From Rhynchopus sp. YZ270_cl-10 (lineage: Eukaryota > Euglenozoa > Diplonemea > Diplonemida > Diplonemidae): a DNA stretch of 64,000 nt. Below the pieces are notes generated by a model. The model was not told the DNA's origin. It worked only from the letters and a program-made list of their open reading frames with translations, and ran no database searches. Both the position numbers and the translations under genes were made by a program. Positions 42,450 to 52,612 of the stretch are shown piece after piece; within the stretch, counting starts at the first letter, position 1, and every line of letters starts with the position of its first letter. The DNA lies in assembly GCA_964035575.1 (NCBI GenBank), contig OZ037933.1, positions 744,001-808,000 of the forward strand. Reading direction: 5' to 3'.

Positions 42450-43484
42450 ATGGGTAAGTTTGATGTCCGCGTCATGGCTTGCCGGAACCTTTACAACAAG
42501 GAGACCTTCGGGAAGAGCGACCCGTATGTCGTGGTCTCCTGCGGAGACAAGAAGTACAAAACCACCACCAAGAAGAACACCCTCAACCCTTCCTGGGAGG
42601 AGAAGTTCACCTTCATGATTGCCGACCCGGAGACCACACAGCTGCAGCTTGAGGTCTGGGACAACAACATGGTGCGCGATGAGAAGATGGGGATTTTCAA
42701 CGTTTCCCTCAGTGGCCTTACGAAAGGAAAGGTTGAGGACAACTGGCACATTCTGAATGAAACCAAAAGCGGTGAAATTCATATCAGGCTTATGGCTCAT
42801 GACTTTGGCAGAGATGCGGCTGCACCAAAGCCTTCTGCTCCTCCCGCATCTGCACCACCACAGCAATACCAGCAGCCTCCCCCACAGCAGCCCCCACCAC
42901 AGCAGTACCAGCAGCCTCCACCACAACAATACCAACAGCCCCCACCCCAGGCCTACCCCCCACCACAGCAACAGCAGCCGGCTGGCTACTACCCGCCCCC
43001 AGCTACCGGCGCGCCTGCTGGATATCCACCACAGGGCGCCCCCGCCCCTGGGTACCCTCCTCAGGGCGGTGCGTACCCACCACAGGGCGGCGCCCCCGCT
43101 GGATATCCACCACAGGGTGCCCCAGGGGGGTACCCTCCGCAAGGGGGAGGTTATCCTCCACAGGGAGGTCCGCCTGCAGGGTACCCGCAGCAAGGGGGTG
43201 CGAAGACGAGCTACTCGAACGAAGACATCAACGGGGCCACGGTGCATGGTGCAACGATCAACACCTGTGACATCATCAATTCGCATCTGACCAACTGTAA
43301 CATCACGAAGGCGGATTTCAAGGGAACGGTAACGCTTGTGAACTGCACGGTGCGTGAGGTGGACGTCTACGGCATGGTGACTGTGCAAGGAGGCAGGTTC
43401 GAATGGGGCGAAGTCAAGCCTGGAGGTCAGCTTGTCAACCAAGGGGGGTTCGTGAAGGATATCGACAACTACCATGGGTACTGA
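42450..43484 (+). CDS. Ca-binding C2 domain with PPQ-rich linker and beta-helix-like tail
   Basis: A 344-residue protein. Residues 1-110 are a canonical C2 domain: FDVRVMACRNLYNKE, GKSDPYVVVSCG with the loop-1 Asp, NTLNPSWEEKFTF, and VWDNNMVRDEKMG with loop-3 acidic residues, so Ca-dependent phospholipid binding is likely. Residues about 125-255 are Pro/Gln/Tyr/Gly repeats of PPPQQY and YPPQGG type, as seen in annexins and other membrane-adhering proteins. The last 90 residues have a repeating INGATVHGATINTCDI pattern suggesting a small right-handed beta-helix or pentapeptide-like fold. No intron needed. The single C2 plus proline-repeat layout suggests a soluble protein that clusters at membranes when Ca rises. 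Confidence 0.8.
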   Translation: MGKFDVRVMACRNLYNKETFGKSDPYVVVSCGDKKYKTTTKKNTLNPSWEEKFTFMIADPETTQLQLEVWDNNMVRDEKMGIFNVSLSGLTKGKVEDNWHILNETKSGEIHIRLMAHDFGRDAAAPKPSAPPASAPPQQYQQPPPQQPPPQQYQQPPPQQYQQPPPQAYPPPQQQQPAGYYPPPATGAPAGYPPQGAPAPGYPPQGGAYPPQGGAPAGYPPQGAPGGYPPQGGGYPPQGGPPAGYPQQGGAKTSYSNEDINGATVHGATINTCDIINSHLTNCNITKADFKGTVTLVNCTVREVDVYGMVTVQGGRFEWGEVKPGGQLVNQGGFVKDIDNYHGY

Positions 43485-43552
43485 GGGGAAAAGGGGGAAG
43501 GGGGAGGAGGGGGGTGGGGATGGGGATGGGTGCGGTGAAGGGGGTTTTTTGA

Positions 43553-43765
43553 TAAAAACAAATTGTTGTCAATTCTAAAAAAAAAGATTGGAGGCAAGCG
43601 CTTGCGGGCAAAACAAAAAACGGATTGAAAAATACAAGAAGCTTTGCTTGTTTCTTTTTGAGTACTCAATTAACCACAACAACCTTGCTTCAGTTTTAAC
43701 ACATTTTTTTTTTACCTTTTTGTCCGGCTTTGAGCGCACAAACAAAAGACCCGATCCTTTTTTTT
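43553..43765 (+). repeat. Uninterrupted copy of the TTGTTGTCAATTCTAAA carrier
   Basis: Sister of 35932-36765 and the empty site for the hAT-type element there (GAGTACTCAATTAACC at 43661-43676). It starts 69 bp after the C2 gene stop. A different hAT-type element sits 24 bp beyond its end. Confidence 0.75.
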
Positions 43766-43788
43766 TAAGTAAAGTTTTTAATATTGTC

Positions 43789-44397
43789 CAGGGGTTAAGT
43801 TAGCTTTTTTTTTTTCTCGCTGAGTCGGGTTTTCTGGGTTTTTTTCGATTTTTCTGGATTTTGCGAAAAATAACCAATCCCCTCCGCGAGCGCAGCGAGC
43901 GGGAAAATTTTAAGGTGCACCTCCGCGAGCGTAGCGAGCGAAAAAAAAATTCCGCGATTTTTGGGCAAAGTTCAAAAATCCCACCAAAAAATGGGGGGCT
44001 GGGGATTTTTGGATTTGTCCTAACAATTTTGGAGCATAAATTTGAAGAACAGGACTGGTGTACCCCTCACCGACCTCAGTTCCCACGTCCTGCTTCACCC
44101 GCACTCTCGCAACACTAGTACTGAACCCGAAGTTCGCCAGAGATCCCTGTTGCCTCTTCATATGAATAATTCCCAGTTCTGACCGGGGGTTTGTTTGGGT
44201 CGGGAGGATATTTTTTTTCTTAGAGGGTGGGGTGGGGGCTCCGCCCCCACCCCTACCCCACCTTCCCAGCCTACACCACCCAAAAATTTGGATTTTTTTT
44301 TTTCGGATTCCATTTTTTTTTTTTTTTTTTTTGAAAAACCCGAAAACCCGAAAACCGGGTTTTGAAAACCCAGAAACCCGCCCTAACTTAACCCCTG
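43789..44397. mobile_element. hAT-type non-autonomous element, 609 bp, 8-bp ATATTGTC duplication
   Basis: The ends are CAGGGGTTAAGTTAG and complement. ATATTGTC is duplicated exactly at 43781-43788 and 44398-44405. Subterminal repeats of GGTTTTCTGGG and AACCCGAAAACCC type lie near each end, and CTCCGCGAGCG(C/T)AGCGAGCG occurs twice near 43881-43940. No transposase. Confidence 0.85.
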
Positions 44398-44804
44398 ATA
44401 TTGTCGAGGGGGTGTTGTCGTACAAGAAAACTTCGCGCTTTTTTTTGTTTTTTGTTTTTGAAAAGGTGGCTTTTCTTTGTTTCACAAAGGTGAATATTAA
44501 AAAAGAAAAATTGCAGTGAGGCTTAGGTTCATCTTATAAAATAAACCCCCTTTTTCTTCTTCTTTTTTCGCTCGATTTCTAACAAAACTGACCGCAAGGT
44601 TGTTAACGTTGTCCCTCCCCCACGGAGTCAGTGCTCTGCGCCCCAAAAGCGTTTTTTCTTTTTTTGCACTATCAACTTCACCTTTTTTTCCCTCCCTTCT
44701 TCTCCCCACTATTTTTGTTAAAAGTTTCGCCCATTTTTTTTTTTTTTTTGTGCTCCGTTGTGATCCGTTGCGCGTCTGTAAGCTGTAAGTCTTTGTAAGC
44801 TGTG

Positions 44805-44912
44805 TGTTTGATAACTAATAAGAGGGTGATTCTAATTCTTGCGCAGAATATGGCTTCCAATGAGATTTGTGTATGTATGTGTTGAACGCAGTTGTGGGCA
44901 GTTACTATAGGC
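44805..44912 (+). repeat. TTGATAACTAATA / TTGAACGCAGTTG repeat, one of three copies
   Basis: GTGTTTGATAACTAATA, GGGTAATTCTTGCGCAGAAT, ATGGC and then GTGTGTTGAACGCAGTTG, TGGGCAGTT. Other + copies lie near 48513-48690 (longer, with the second half repeated) and 53948-54015 (first half). A second-half copy is at 45110-45165. No function recognised. Confidence 0.55.
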
Positions 44913-45027
44913 GAAACCATAACCCTTATGAGTGTGTGTGTGGGCCCGTTCTTGGCTCATATTTCCATTCATTTTTGTAAAAGGGGTTTTTATTCACAAA
45001 AAGAGAATGAAGAGAAAAAAAAATTAT

Positions 45028-45066
45028 CTGCTCCTAAGCCTCTCTGTGCTTAGCCACCTCTTTAAG
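45028..45066 (-). repeat. Only minus-strand copy of the CTAAGC hairpin module
   Basis: Reads, on the + strand, CTCCTAAGCCTCTCTGTGCT, TAGCCACCTC, that is, the complement of the usual GTG(A/G)CTAAGCACAGAGAGGC and GCTTAGG. The A-run that should follow on this strand as the complement of the T-run is present upstream. Confidence 0.75.
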
Positions 45067-45835
45067 AAAAAAAAATCCCCTCTTCGCATTGTAAAGGAAG
45101 CTTGCGTTGCGTATGTGTGTGTTGAGCGCAGTTACGGGTAGTTCCTAAGAGTGGAACAGTACCCCAGGATGTGCCCATTCTTTACAATCTTTCATTTTTT
45201 TTTATGTTTAACGTGCACCCCTTTTCCCAGGTGACAATAAAACCCCCCCACATAACAGACTTTCCCCCCTGGTAAGGGTAATTACAACCAAAGAAAAAAA
45301 CCCTGGGGCCTTTTACATTTTTTTTTAAACCTACGAAAGCGTAGCTTAAAGGAGAAATAGTTTTCCTGATACGGTCGTCGATCACCCCCTCCTCCAACAG
45401 GGGTAATTGAGCAATCAACGAAAAAAACCTCTTTTTTTCCCTTCTACTTTGCTTATCAGAGTTACTATTTTTTCTCTTCCGATGATTGTTTCCAATGATT
45501 TTTGTACCTATATTATATGCGACCTTTTCAATCAACACCAATGACTGCAAAAAAAAAGGGAGAAAATGAAAAGAACGATGCTAGCCGTTCAGGGTGCCAT
45601 TGTGGAAAGGGAATTTGGATGAATGGTTTTAAATATTTTTTTAAAAAAGACTAAGTATAGCCAAGCATTAGGATCGTCTTACAAAGCATATTTCGCTGTT
45701 TCTCCCCAACATTTGCCTCTTTTCCCCCCCCCATAAATTAATTGCAAAACACAGCCCCCTTTTCACCCAACATTTTTAGTAAAAACCTCCTCACGTTTAC
45801 GTGGGAACTGAGCCCCCCGCGCCCTCCCTCCCATA

Positions 45836-45970
45836 GCTGAGAATAAGCCGGGTCCCGGGATCCGGGACTAGTACTGGGAATCCCCTCTCGCCCCCACCCT
45901 CCCGCGCGCTTTCAGGCGTTTACACAGCGTTTTCGCCCGGTCCCCAGGTCCACGAAGTCTTATTCTCAGC
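45836..45970. mobile_element. TA-flanked MITE, 135 bp, GCTGAGAATAAG ends
   Basis: GCTGAGAATAAG and complement at the ends, TA outside both (45834-45835 and 45971-45972). The interior has GGGTCCCGGGATCCGGGAC-type short palindromes. A shorter relative, with GAGAATAA and TTATTCTC ends, is near 15120-15152. Non-coding. Confidence 0.75.
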
Positions 45971-46188
45971 TATGCCTCACCTTCAAATCCAGACCCCACC
46001 TATCCGCCACACCAGCTTGCGTGCAGACAAGATAACTTCTGCGTCGTTTATTTGCTTCTTTCCATTTCAACACACTTCTCCCAACCCCTCTACCACCAGG
46101 GGGAGACCAGAACCTTACACACATCCCCCCCCCCCCCCCCCCCGACATCACCTTTTTTTCCCCATCTCTGATTCCAACCACACCAAAT

Positions 46189-48438
46189 ATGCCCACCCAC
46201 GTTTTAGTGGCTTCTTCTGCATCCCCTTCCCCTTCTCCTTCCCCTTCTCCCGGGGTTGCTGCGGCGCCCACTTCCCCCATCTCAGCACCTTCCCCTCCTT
46301 CAGTTTCTCCCCTTAATGGTGATTCCCCTACCGGGCTTCCCTGCCCGACCTGGTATCTTCTGTTCCGCAGTGGAGTGTTCCGTCGTGAGATTGGCAAGGG
46401 GCTGGCTAATTCATGCTTTCCTGCACGTAGACATGAACACCTTGCTTTGAATATGAACGCGACGTCACAGCGTACTGGGTGCAAAGTGATGTTTTTGGTG
46501 TATCTGCAAAAGGCAAGAGGATTGACTGCGCGGAAGAGGGCGGAGCGTGTCAGGGCGGCGGCAAGAAGGGTGAATATTGCTGACCCTGCGTTGGTGAGGG
46601 GGGCTGTGGAGGAGGTGGAGAAGGGTGCGAAGCGGCTTGAGGAAAACTCTAATCAGAACACCGCGGAATTGTTGCAGGGCAGTGCGTACTACCCTTCCGC
46701 CTTTTTTAAACCGGCACGGCATAAATCAGCGCTTCTCAGCTGCGAATCTGCGACAACAACCGAACACAACCACGATGTCCAAACATGGCTCCTCCGCTTC
46801 TGGAATGCAGTTGACAAACAGACCCCTTTCCCCCTCTCCGACAATACGACGGAAAGCAAAGCTGTGCAGCTTGCAGACCGACGATGCTTCGTTGATTTGC
46901 ACATAAGGATTCATTGGTATCTCCTCTACCGGGATTCGCTATCGGGGGTATTAGAAGAGGCGGGGGAAACCCTTTGCAGACCGGATCATCCAAATCAAGA
47001 AAATCCAAGGTTCACAGCGTACACCACCACAGCATCTCCTGCACCAGAAACAAAGCATCTTTCCGAACGATCCATCAGAAATGTACGAAGCTGCCGTGCG
47101 GATGCTGCAAGAATACGTGCATGGAGAACACCTTCGGTGCCCCCTTCTATTCAATCTAAAGAAAGGGAAACCGTAGAGAGGATTGCTGAAGCAGATTTGG
47201 GGTCCTTTACGAAAGGTGGGCGCACTCTAACTCATGAGGGGTTTACGCATGCGTTATTTAAAATATGCGATGCATGGACGGAAACTAACGATCCTTTGGA
47301 GATGTGCGAGCTGCTTCGGACCTTATACGAGGCAGTTTTTGATGTACCAGAAATGGAGGGTGAAACGGTAGAAAATGATGCATCATTGTACGCATCGTTG
47401 ACAGCGCACGAAAGGAGGTTGATTGGCGTTGAGTATGATGTAGATGGGGTAGGTGTGCCTGCGGGACCTCGGATGGATGTAAACCAGGCGATGCCCTCAA
47501 CAGAACAGTTGGAGGTCGAAAATGAGGACGGAAGTACAGCAGAAGTCATTCCCCCAGGAGAGACCCTACAAAGCCAGCTTCAAGACAACACAGAGCTCTC
47601 CGCGTGGATGGCATCTGCTTCACAGCGGTTAAACACCTTGCCAAATGAGGTGCCAAAAGAAGGAGTTTCCTCCTCCTCGGTTCGCACTGCGTATGATAAC
47701 CGGAAATCACCAGATGCAAAATTTCTATTAGAAGCGGTGTTAATGCAACGAATTACGTGTAGACTTAACCTTGGTGAAAAAATTTCTGCCAAATCATCGC
47801 TTCTCCGATATCTTAAGGACAATACGATAAACGATGCAGGGTTGCAAAGCCTTCATCGGATGGAGCCGAGGGTGTGCCGGCTCTTTGGTACTGCGTTGGA
47901 TGTTGCGCGAGCATGTGACCGAAACTGGGCAGAGTTACAGTCATACACCTATGCAATGGACGTCCTCGAACGGCATGATGGGGGAAGCCATACCAATCAA
48001 AACGCACACAAAGCGAAGCCCCTGCAAGGCTCGTTTCTGCAAAGGCAGAGGCCTGCAGAGAGCGTTAAGAAGGCGTCGAAGAGGCGGAGGAAAGCGGATG
48101 GGATGAGCTGCACTGCGCGCAGTGCTCGGTGGTACAAAGGCGAGCAGGCAGTACGTCCGCAAAGCACCGGTACGCTAGAAGGGGTTGAGGTGTTGCGTAT
48201 AGGAAGCCCGGCACCGCCTCCGTCATCGTTTGTGGGTGATGATGGTGGGGGTGGGGGTGATGGGGGTGGGGGTGGTGATGGTGCGAGCAAGGCCAAACAG
48301 CCCAAAGCACGCTCGCCCTCTCCCAGCACACCATCCCCCTTCGTTGTGCACACCCAGCGGCCGCTGCCGTCCACCTCCTCCGTGACAGGGATTGGTGCTG
48401 GGAAGGTTGGTGGGCCTGGGCATTATTATCTGAAATGA
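46189..48438 (+). CDS. Long uncharacterised protein, possibly ciliary or calcium-signalling type
   Basis: A 749-residue uninterrupted frame. The start has SPSPSP repeats and is low complexity to about residue 50. Residues about 100-150 form a charged helix (RKRAERVRAAARRVNIADP, then VEEVEKGAKRLEE). Around 230-245 FVDLHIRIHWYLL and around 330-375 LTHEGFTHALFKICDAWTE with a following LLRTLYEAVFD resemble the helical pair I associate with flagellate proteins that look like degenerate EF-hand modules; this is an impression, not a domain assignment. Residues 520-620 are helical and Leu-rich. A basic RRRKAD patch near 635 could be a nuclear signal, followed by Gly/Asp repeats and a Ser/Pro-rich tail. 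Part of the linker (about 46960-47160) is open in all three + frames, so a missed intron is possible there. Confidence 0.6.
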   Translation: MPTHVLVASSASPSPSPSPSPGVAAAPTSPISAPSPPSVSPLNGDSPTGLPCPTWYLLFRSGVFRREIGKGLANSCFPARRHEHLALNMNATSQRTGCKVMFLVYLQKARGLTARKRAERVRAAARRVNIADPALVRGAVEEVEKGAKRLEENSNQNTAELLQGSAYYPSAFFKPARHKSALLSCESATTTEHNHDVQTWLLRFWNAVDKQTPFPLSDNTTESKAVQLADRRCFVDLHIRIHWYLLYRDSLSGVLEEAGETLCRPDHPNQENPRFTAYTTTASPAPETKHLSERSIRNVRSCRADAARIRAWRTPSVPPSIQSKERETVERIAEADLGSFTKGGRTLTHEGFTHALFKICDAWTETNDPLEMCELLRTLYEAVFDVPEMEGETVENDASLYASLTAHERRLIGVEYDVDGVGVPAGPRMDVNQAMPSTEQLEVENEDGSTAEVIPPGETLQSQLQDNTELSAWMASASQRLNTLPNEVPKEGVSSSSVRTAYDNRKSPDAKFLLEAVLMQRITCRLNLGEKISAKSSLLRYLKDNTINDAGLQSLHRMEPRVCRLFGTALDVARACDRNWAELQSYTYAMDVLERHDGGSHTNQNAHKAKPLQGSFLQRQRPAESVKKASKRRRKADGMSCTARSARWYKGEQAVRPQSTGTLEGVEVLRIGSPAPPPSSFVGDDGGGGGDGGGGGDGASKAKQPKARSPSPSTPSPFVVHTQRPLPSTSSVTGIGAGKVGGPGHYYLK

Positions 48439-49516
48439 GGGATGTTTTTAGTCTTTCATGAAAGCAATTTGAAGCGGTGTCTCGTCTCAGCTCTGTCCAG
48501 AGAAATGAGATTGAGGTGTGTTTGATAACTAATAGGGGGTAATTCTTGCGCAGAATATGGCCCCCAAAGGGTGTTTGTGTGTTTTAAAACCCGTGTTTGG
48601 GGTACTCCCTAAGTGCAGGATATGCCCAAAATGGGGATGCGTGTTGAACGCAGTTGTGGGCAGTTCCTAGCCTAAGAGTGGAGCATTTGCCCCAATGGGA
48701 ATGTGTGTTGGTATATGCCGTTCTCGGCGAGCAAATCCTAGCCTCAACTGGGGCCAGGATCCCCATGGAGTGTCAGTGCCTGCGTCCCAGAGGCGTTTGC
48801 GCACATCAAACTCCACGTTCTAGGAACACTCATGTCCCACCCCTTTTTTTTTTGCATGCGCGACCGAGCTGCGTTTTTTTTTAGTACGTTTTCAACTCTC
48901 TTCCTCCACCATTTACACCGGAGCATGCGTAGGAGTGCTAACAGCAAAAAGTGAACCATCAAAAAAACCTCTTTCTTTCTCCCCCCCCTTTGCAACTGTC
49001 GCTTTCACACCACACCCCCCGCACTCACCCCTAATTTTGCCTACGCTAACATAGCACTGCTCCACCCGCACCTGGATAGGGCACTTTGCATCCCCTGCGA
49101 CTACACTCTGTCCAGCACCTCTGTCATTTTCTCAGCGCCTTCTCCATCGTCTCCCCCCTGCCTCCATCATTGCTGCTCACCCACTCCTCCTCCGCCCATC
49201 CAAAGACGGCTTCGAGCAAACACCTCTCTGCAACGTTACCCAGGATATGCCTCACCTTGCACGCTATCACTTTATATCAGATGTAACCCACGAAAATGTA
49301 GGACTGCAAAGTTGGGTGCCCACCCTCCCCGGTACAGCCGGTCATACCAAAAGGTACACTGTTACTCATGCAGGGTGTTGCTCATGACAAGGTACACTGT
49401 TAGTCATTGTACCAAGGTTACCAAGGTACACTGTTCACGAGAGGGCTTTTGTATTTCAACTCTACTTATATCCCTCTCCACCCCACACAGTCACCCCCCC
49501 TCCCCCCACACTTCTA
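48439..49516. other. Intergenic: repeats upstream of the SLC4 gene
   Basis: GTTTGATAACTAATA repeat at about 48513-48690, a CAGAGGC module at 48765-48815 running directly into a GCATGCGCGACCGAGCTGCG module to 48900, and a partly triplicated CACGAGAGG module at 49283-49465. No gene seen. Confidence 0.55.
49283..49465 (+). repeat. CACGAGAGG module with internally repeated GTACACTGTT unit
   Basis: Starts CAGATGTAACCCACGAAA, GTAGGACTGCAAAGTTGG and GGTACAGCCGGTC. The segment AAGGTACACTGTT then occurs three times, twice interrupted by ACTCATGCAGGG- or AGTCATTGTACC-like sequence, before CACGAGAGGGCTTTTGTATT and TCAACTCTAC. It ends 52 bp before the SLC4 start codon, so it probably lies in or near that gene's promoter or 5' UTR. 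Confidence 0.65.
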
Positions 49517-52485
49517 ATGGGAAACGACCCAGGCACAGAGCCTATCAGCGCTGAGCTGGATCATGCAGTGGCATCGGATGCGGAGGCAGGCGAGGCTGAC
49601 ACCACCACCCCCGCCCCTGAGGTGTTCCGCAGTGCCGTGCCTGCGAACTCGGTGCAGATGAACGCTGACGACGAGGTCCTGCACATCCACCGCCAGGAGG
49701 TCCAACACAAAGAGCTCCGACGCGAACGGCGTGCCCTCAAGGACCTGCACTCCATGGTAGGGGAGACGATCCCCATGCAGGCAGACCTCTCCGCACTCAC
49801 ACACCGAGGCATCATCGAGGGTCTCGTTGACGCGACCTTTCCGTCTCTCGATCCTGAAGTGCGGTCTCAGTATTTGACTGCAATATTGCCGCCACAACGT
49901 GAAGACGGTACTGAAGTATGGTCAGAATCAATCGAAGGGCGCGGGTTTGTCGTTGTGCTTGCAACCATTGCAGGATTGGAAGGGAACAAAATGGCGTTAG
50001 CGAAACTGAGCACACCCTTAAATCTGGGACCAGGACAGGAACAGGTACGGTTTGTTGCATTGGTGATGGGGCCACCACACATGGATGCACACATGACAAC
50101 GAGGACTGTTATGGAGACGGGACGGTCTATGGCAGCAATTCTATCGGAACCTGCGTTCCGTCTCAAAGCTGAGCATGCCCACTCCGAAGAACAAATGCAC
50201 TCCTGTTTCAAAGAATTTGTCGAGCAAAAACAGGTGGAACACGAGGAAATCGTTGCACGCCCTGCAGAAAAACCCAAAAACCTTCCCCTCTGTGTCACCC
50301 CCTTCTCGGGTCTCATTGATGACGTACAAAGGAGGCTTAAATGGTACGGCTCTGATTTCACCGAAGCTTTTGGATACAAAGCGAAAGTCATCTCCACCTC
50401 AGTGTATCTCTTCTGTGTGATTCTTGCCCCGGCGATTGCGTTTGGAGAGCTTATGAGCGACAAAACGAAGGCCCATATTGGGCCAATGGAAATTCTCATT
50501 TCGCAAAGTGCATCGGGATTGGTGTTTTCGCTCTTCGGAGGTTGTCCCTTTGTGATCATTATGACAACCGGTCCGTTGACGGTCTTTATTGGGTTCTTGT
50601 ATGACCTGACGGACAGTATGGGTATCGAATTTCTTCCGTTTTATGCATGGGTTGGTGTGTGGAACGCGTTTTGGCTGTTCTGCAGTGTGACGTTCAATTT
50701 ATCGAATCAAATTCACTATGTGACAGCGTTTGTTGATCAGATCTTTGCGTGTTTGGTGGCAGGGATTTTTGCGTACGAAGCGATCAAGCCGACGGCGGAG
50801 AACTTCTTCGACCCGGAGTCTGGGAAGGAGGCGGCGGGGTCGATGGGGGTGGTGCTTTCCCTGGGGACCTTCATTGCGGCGGTGAAGCTGATGGGGCTGC
50901 GCACTTCGCAGCTTACAAACAAAACCTTCCGGAACATTGTGTCCGACTACGGCACTGCGATTGCCGTTCTCCTTATGGCTGGAGTCTATCACCTGGCAGA
51001 AGTGGACGGTGTCGAGACGCTGAACGTCCCTGACTATCCCGAGCTGACCCAAGACCGTTCTCTGCTAGTTGACATGACGAACATCCCGCTCTACGCAGTG
51101 TTCGTTGCAGCAGGCCCCGCCTTCCTGCTGTTCACGCTGTTCTTCTTAGATGAAAACATCACGTCGATTCTCAGCAACAAGCCAGAGTTCAAGCTCCGCA
51201 AAGGCGAGGCGATGCACCTGGACCTTTTCGTCGTGGCGGTGATCAACCTGGTGCTGGCGTTGACAGGGCTGCCGTTCCTCCATGGCGCGCTGCCGCAAAG
51301 TCCGCTTCACGTCCTGCAGCTTGCAGATCAAGAGGAATACATCGAGCAGGTATGGGGGTTTTGATACAAAAGTGGATTAGTGCTTTTGGGGGAAACGGAA
51401 AAAAAAATGTTTTGAATACTATGACGTTACTTCCAATTTTGTATAAACTACGTAAAAAACAACAACACCCTCAGGGAGTCCTGCGCAAGCGTGTTGTAAC
51501 AAGTAGAGAGACACGGATGACATCCCTCCTCTGCCACATTCTCATGACTGCCGCCACCATCGGCGCGCTGCCCGCCCTCAAGGCGCTCCCTGTCCCTGTG
51601 CTGCACGGTGTGTTCCTGACGATGGCGTACCAAGGTGCAAACGGGAACCCCTTCGTGGAGCGCATCTTGCTGTGGTTCACGGAGCTGTCCAGGTATGGTC
51701 AAATGTGCTACCACACCCTGTTTGGGTAAAAAAGGTTTTGATATGTAGGGCAGTATTCGTTGTCTACAAAATGAGGAAAATGTGGAAAAAAAAAAAAAAA
51801 AAAAAAAAAAGAGGAGTTTTTTTTGGGAGGTTTTTTTCGCGCTTCTCAAAAAAATCTCCTCAAATTAGTCCGTTCTCTTTTTTATTGTATGTCTGCTTTG
51901 AGGGGTTTAGTTGTATTTTGGGCGTTCGTGCAATATTCATATACCAAGACACACCCACACACCTCCACCTCCCCCCCGCAGCTACCCGCCCACTCACATG
52001 GTGCGTCGTCTGCGCCTGAAGACCATCTACATCTGGACGGGCATCCAGCTTCTGTCCTTCGCTGCGCTCTGGGGGGTCAAGGTATGCTTGAAACTGTGTG
52101 TTCGCATCAAACAACCAAGGTCCTCTTGTACCTTCCGTGGTACATCGGATGTGGCCAATGTTGAGTACCCCAGTTTATTCACTAAGGTGGGTAATTTAGT
52201 CGATGGATAAATGCGTGATAAAATGGATGAAAAAAACCGTCATATAGGCGAGGAAAGGTTGCGTGGAGTTCACACGAGAAAAAAAAGCGAGGTGTCTACA
52301 CGTCATCAATTATTTTTCAATTTTTCAAAAAATTAAAATAAAACCAACCTATCCCACCACCACTACAGAGCTCCCCTGCAGCCCTCGGGTTCCCTTTCGT
52401 GATTGTGATCTTGATTATTGTGCGCCACAAAGTGCTTCCCTTGATCTTCTCGGAACACGACATCGAGATCCTTGAGGAAGATTAG
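49517..52485 (+). CDS. SLC4-family anion (bicarbonate/borate) transporter, four exons
   Basis: Exons 49517-51349, 51475-51692, 51982-52081 and 52369-52485; donors GTATGG, GTATGG and GTATGC, acceptors CTCAG, GCAG and ACAG; phases 0, 2 and 0. The spliced frame gives 755 residues. The N-terminal cytosolic domain (about 90-240) has the band-3 VRFVALVMGPPHMDAH and AAILSEPAFR pattern. The transmembrane domain follows: AFGYKAKVISTSVYLFCVIL, PAIAFGELM, GLVFSLFGGCPFVIIMTTGP, the FAYEAI helix, SYGTAIAVL-type core (DYGTAIAVLLMAG) and, across the introns, PALKALPVPVLHGVFLTMAY, FVERILLWFTEL, LRLKTIYIWTGIQLLSFAAL and a final PLIFSEHDIEILEED. The domain order matches animal and plant SLC4/BOR proteins over the whole length, which confirms the splicing. 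Substrate (bicarbonate exchange versus borate) cannot be told. Intron 3 carries a sense-oriented GTGGAG-type module. Confidence 0.9.
52259..52332 (+). repeat. GTGGAGTTCACACGAG module within SLC4 intron 3
   Basis: GCGTGGAGTTCACACGAG, A-run, GCGAGGTGTCTACACG, TCATCAA and TTTTTCAAAAAA, ending 36 bp before the splice acceptor. It is in the same orientation as the gene. The TTTTTCAAAAAA end may overlap the branch/polypyrimidine zone. Confidence 0.75.
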
Positions 52486-52560
52486 AAAATGGGACACATG
52501 AGCGGGGAGGGGAGAGGGGGAGGACAACTGAAGGGTGATGTTCCCGACAAAAAAAAAATA

Positions 52561-52612
52561 GTGGAGCACACTCTAGGGTGGCTACACTAATACAACCAAG
52601 TTTTCAAAAAAT
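52561..52612 (+). repeat. Uninterrupted GTGGAGCACACTCTAGG carrier (natural empty site)
   Basis: GTGGAGCACACTCTAGGGTG, GCTACACTAATACAACC, AAGTTTTCAAAAAA. The hexamer TCTAGG at 52572-52577 is the point at which the copies at 2977 and 23868 carry 223-bp insertions. This copy shows the pre-insertion state. Confidence 0.85.

Larger units (their letters stand above)
43485..46188. other. Intergenic: carrier repeat, hAT-type element, modules, MITE
   Basis: Besides the carrier and element listed separately, it holds a partial CTAAGC module near 44515, the only - strand copy at 45028-45066, a module near 45647, a copy of the CCTACGAAGC repeat at 45330-45475, a GTTTGATAACTAATA repeat near 44805-44870, and TTGAACGCAGTTGTGGGCAG copies near 44880 and 45120. 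The MITE at 45836-45970 ends 219 bp before the next gene. Confidence 0.5.

Noticed and set aside
46960-47160. Alternative + frame inside the 749-residue gene with a protein-like look (EMYEAAVRMLQEYVHGEHL)
   Set aside because: The main frame is open for 2250 bases and has sensible segments on both sides. I found no splice sites that would join the other frame cleanly, so I kept one frame and noted the doubt.
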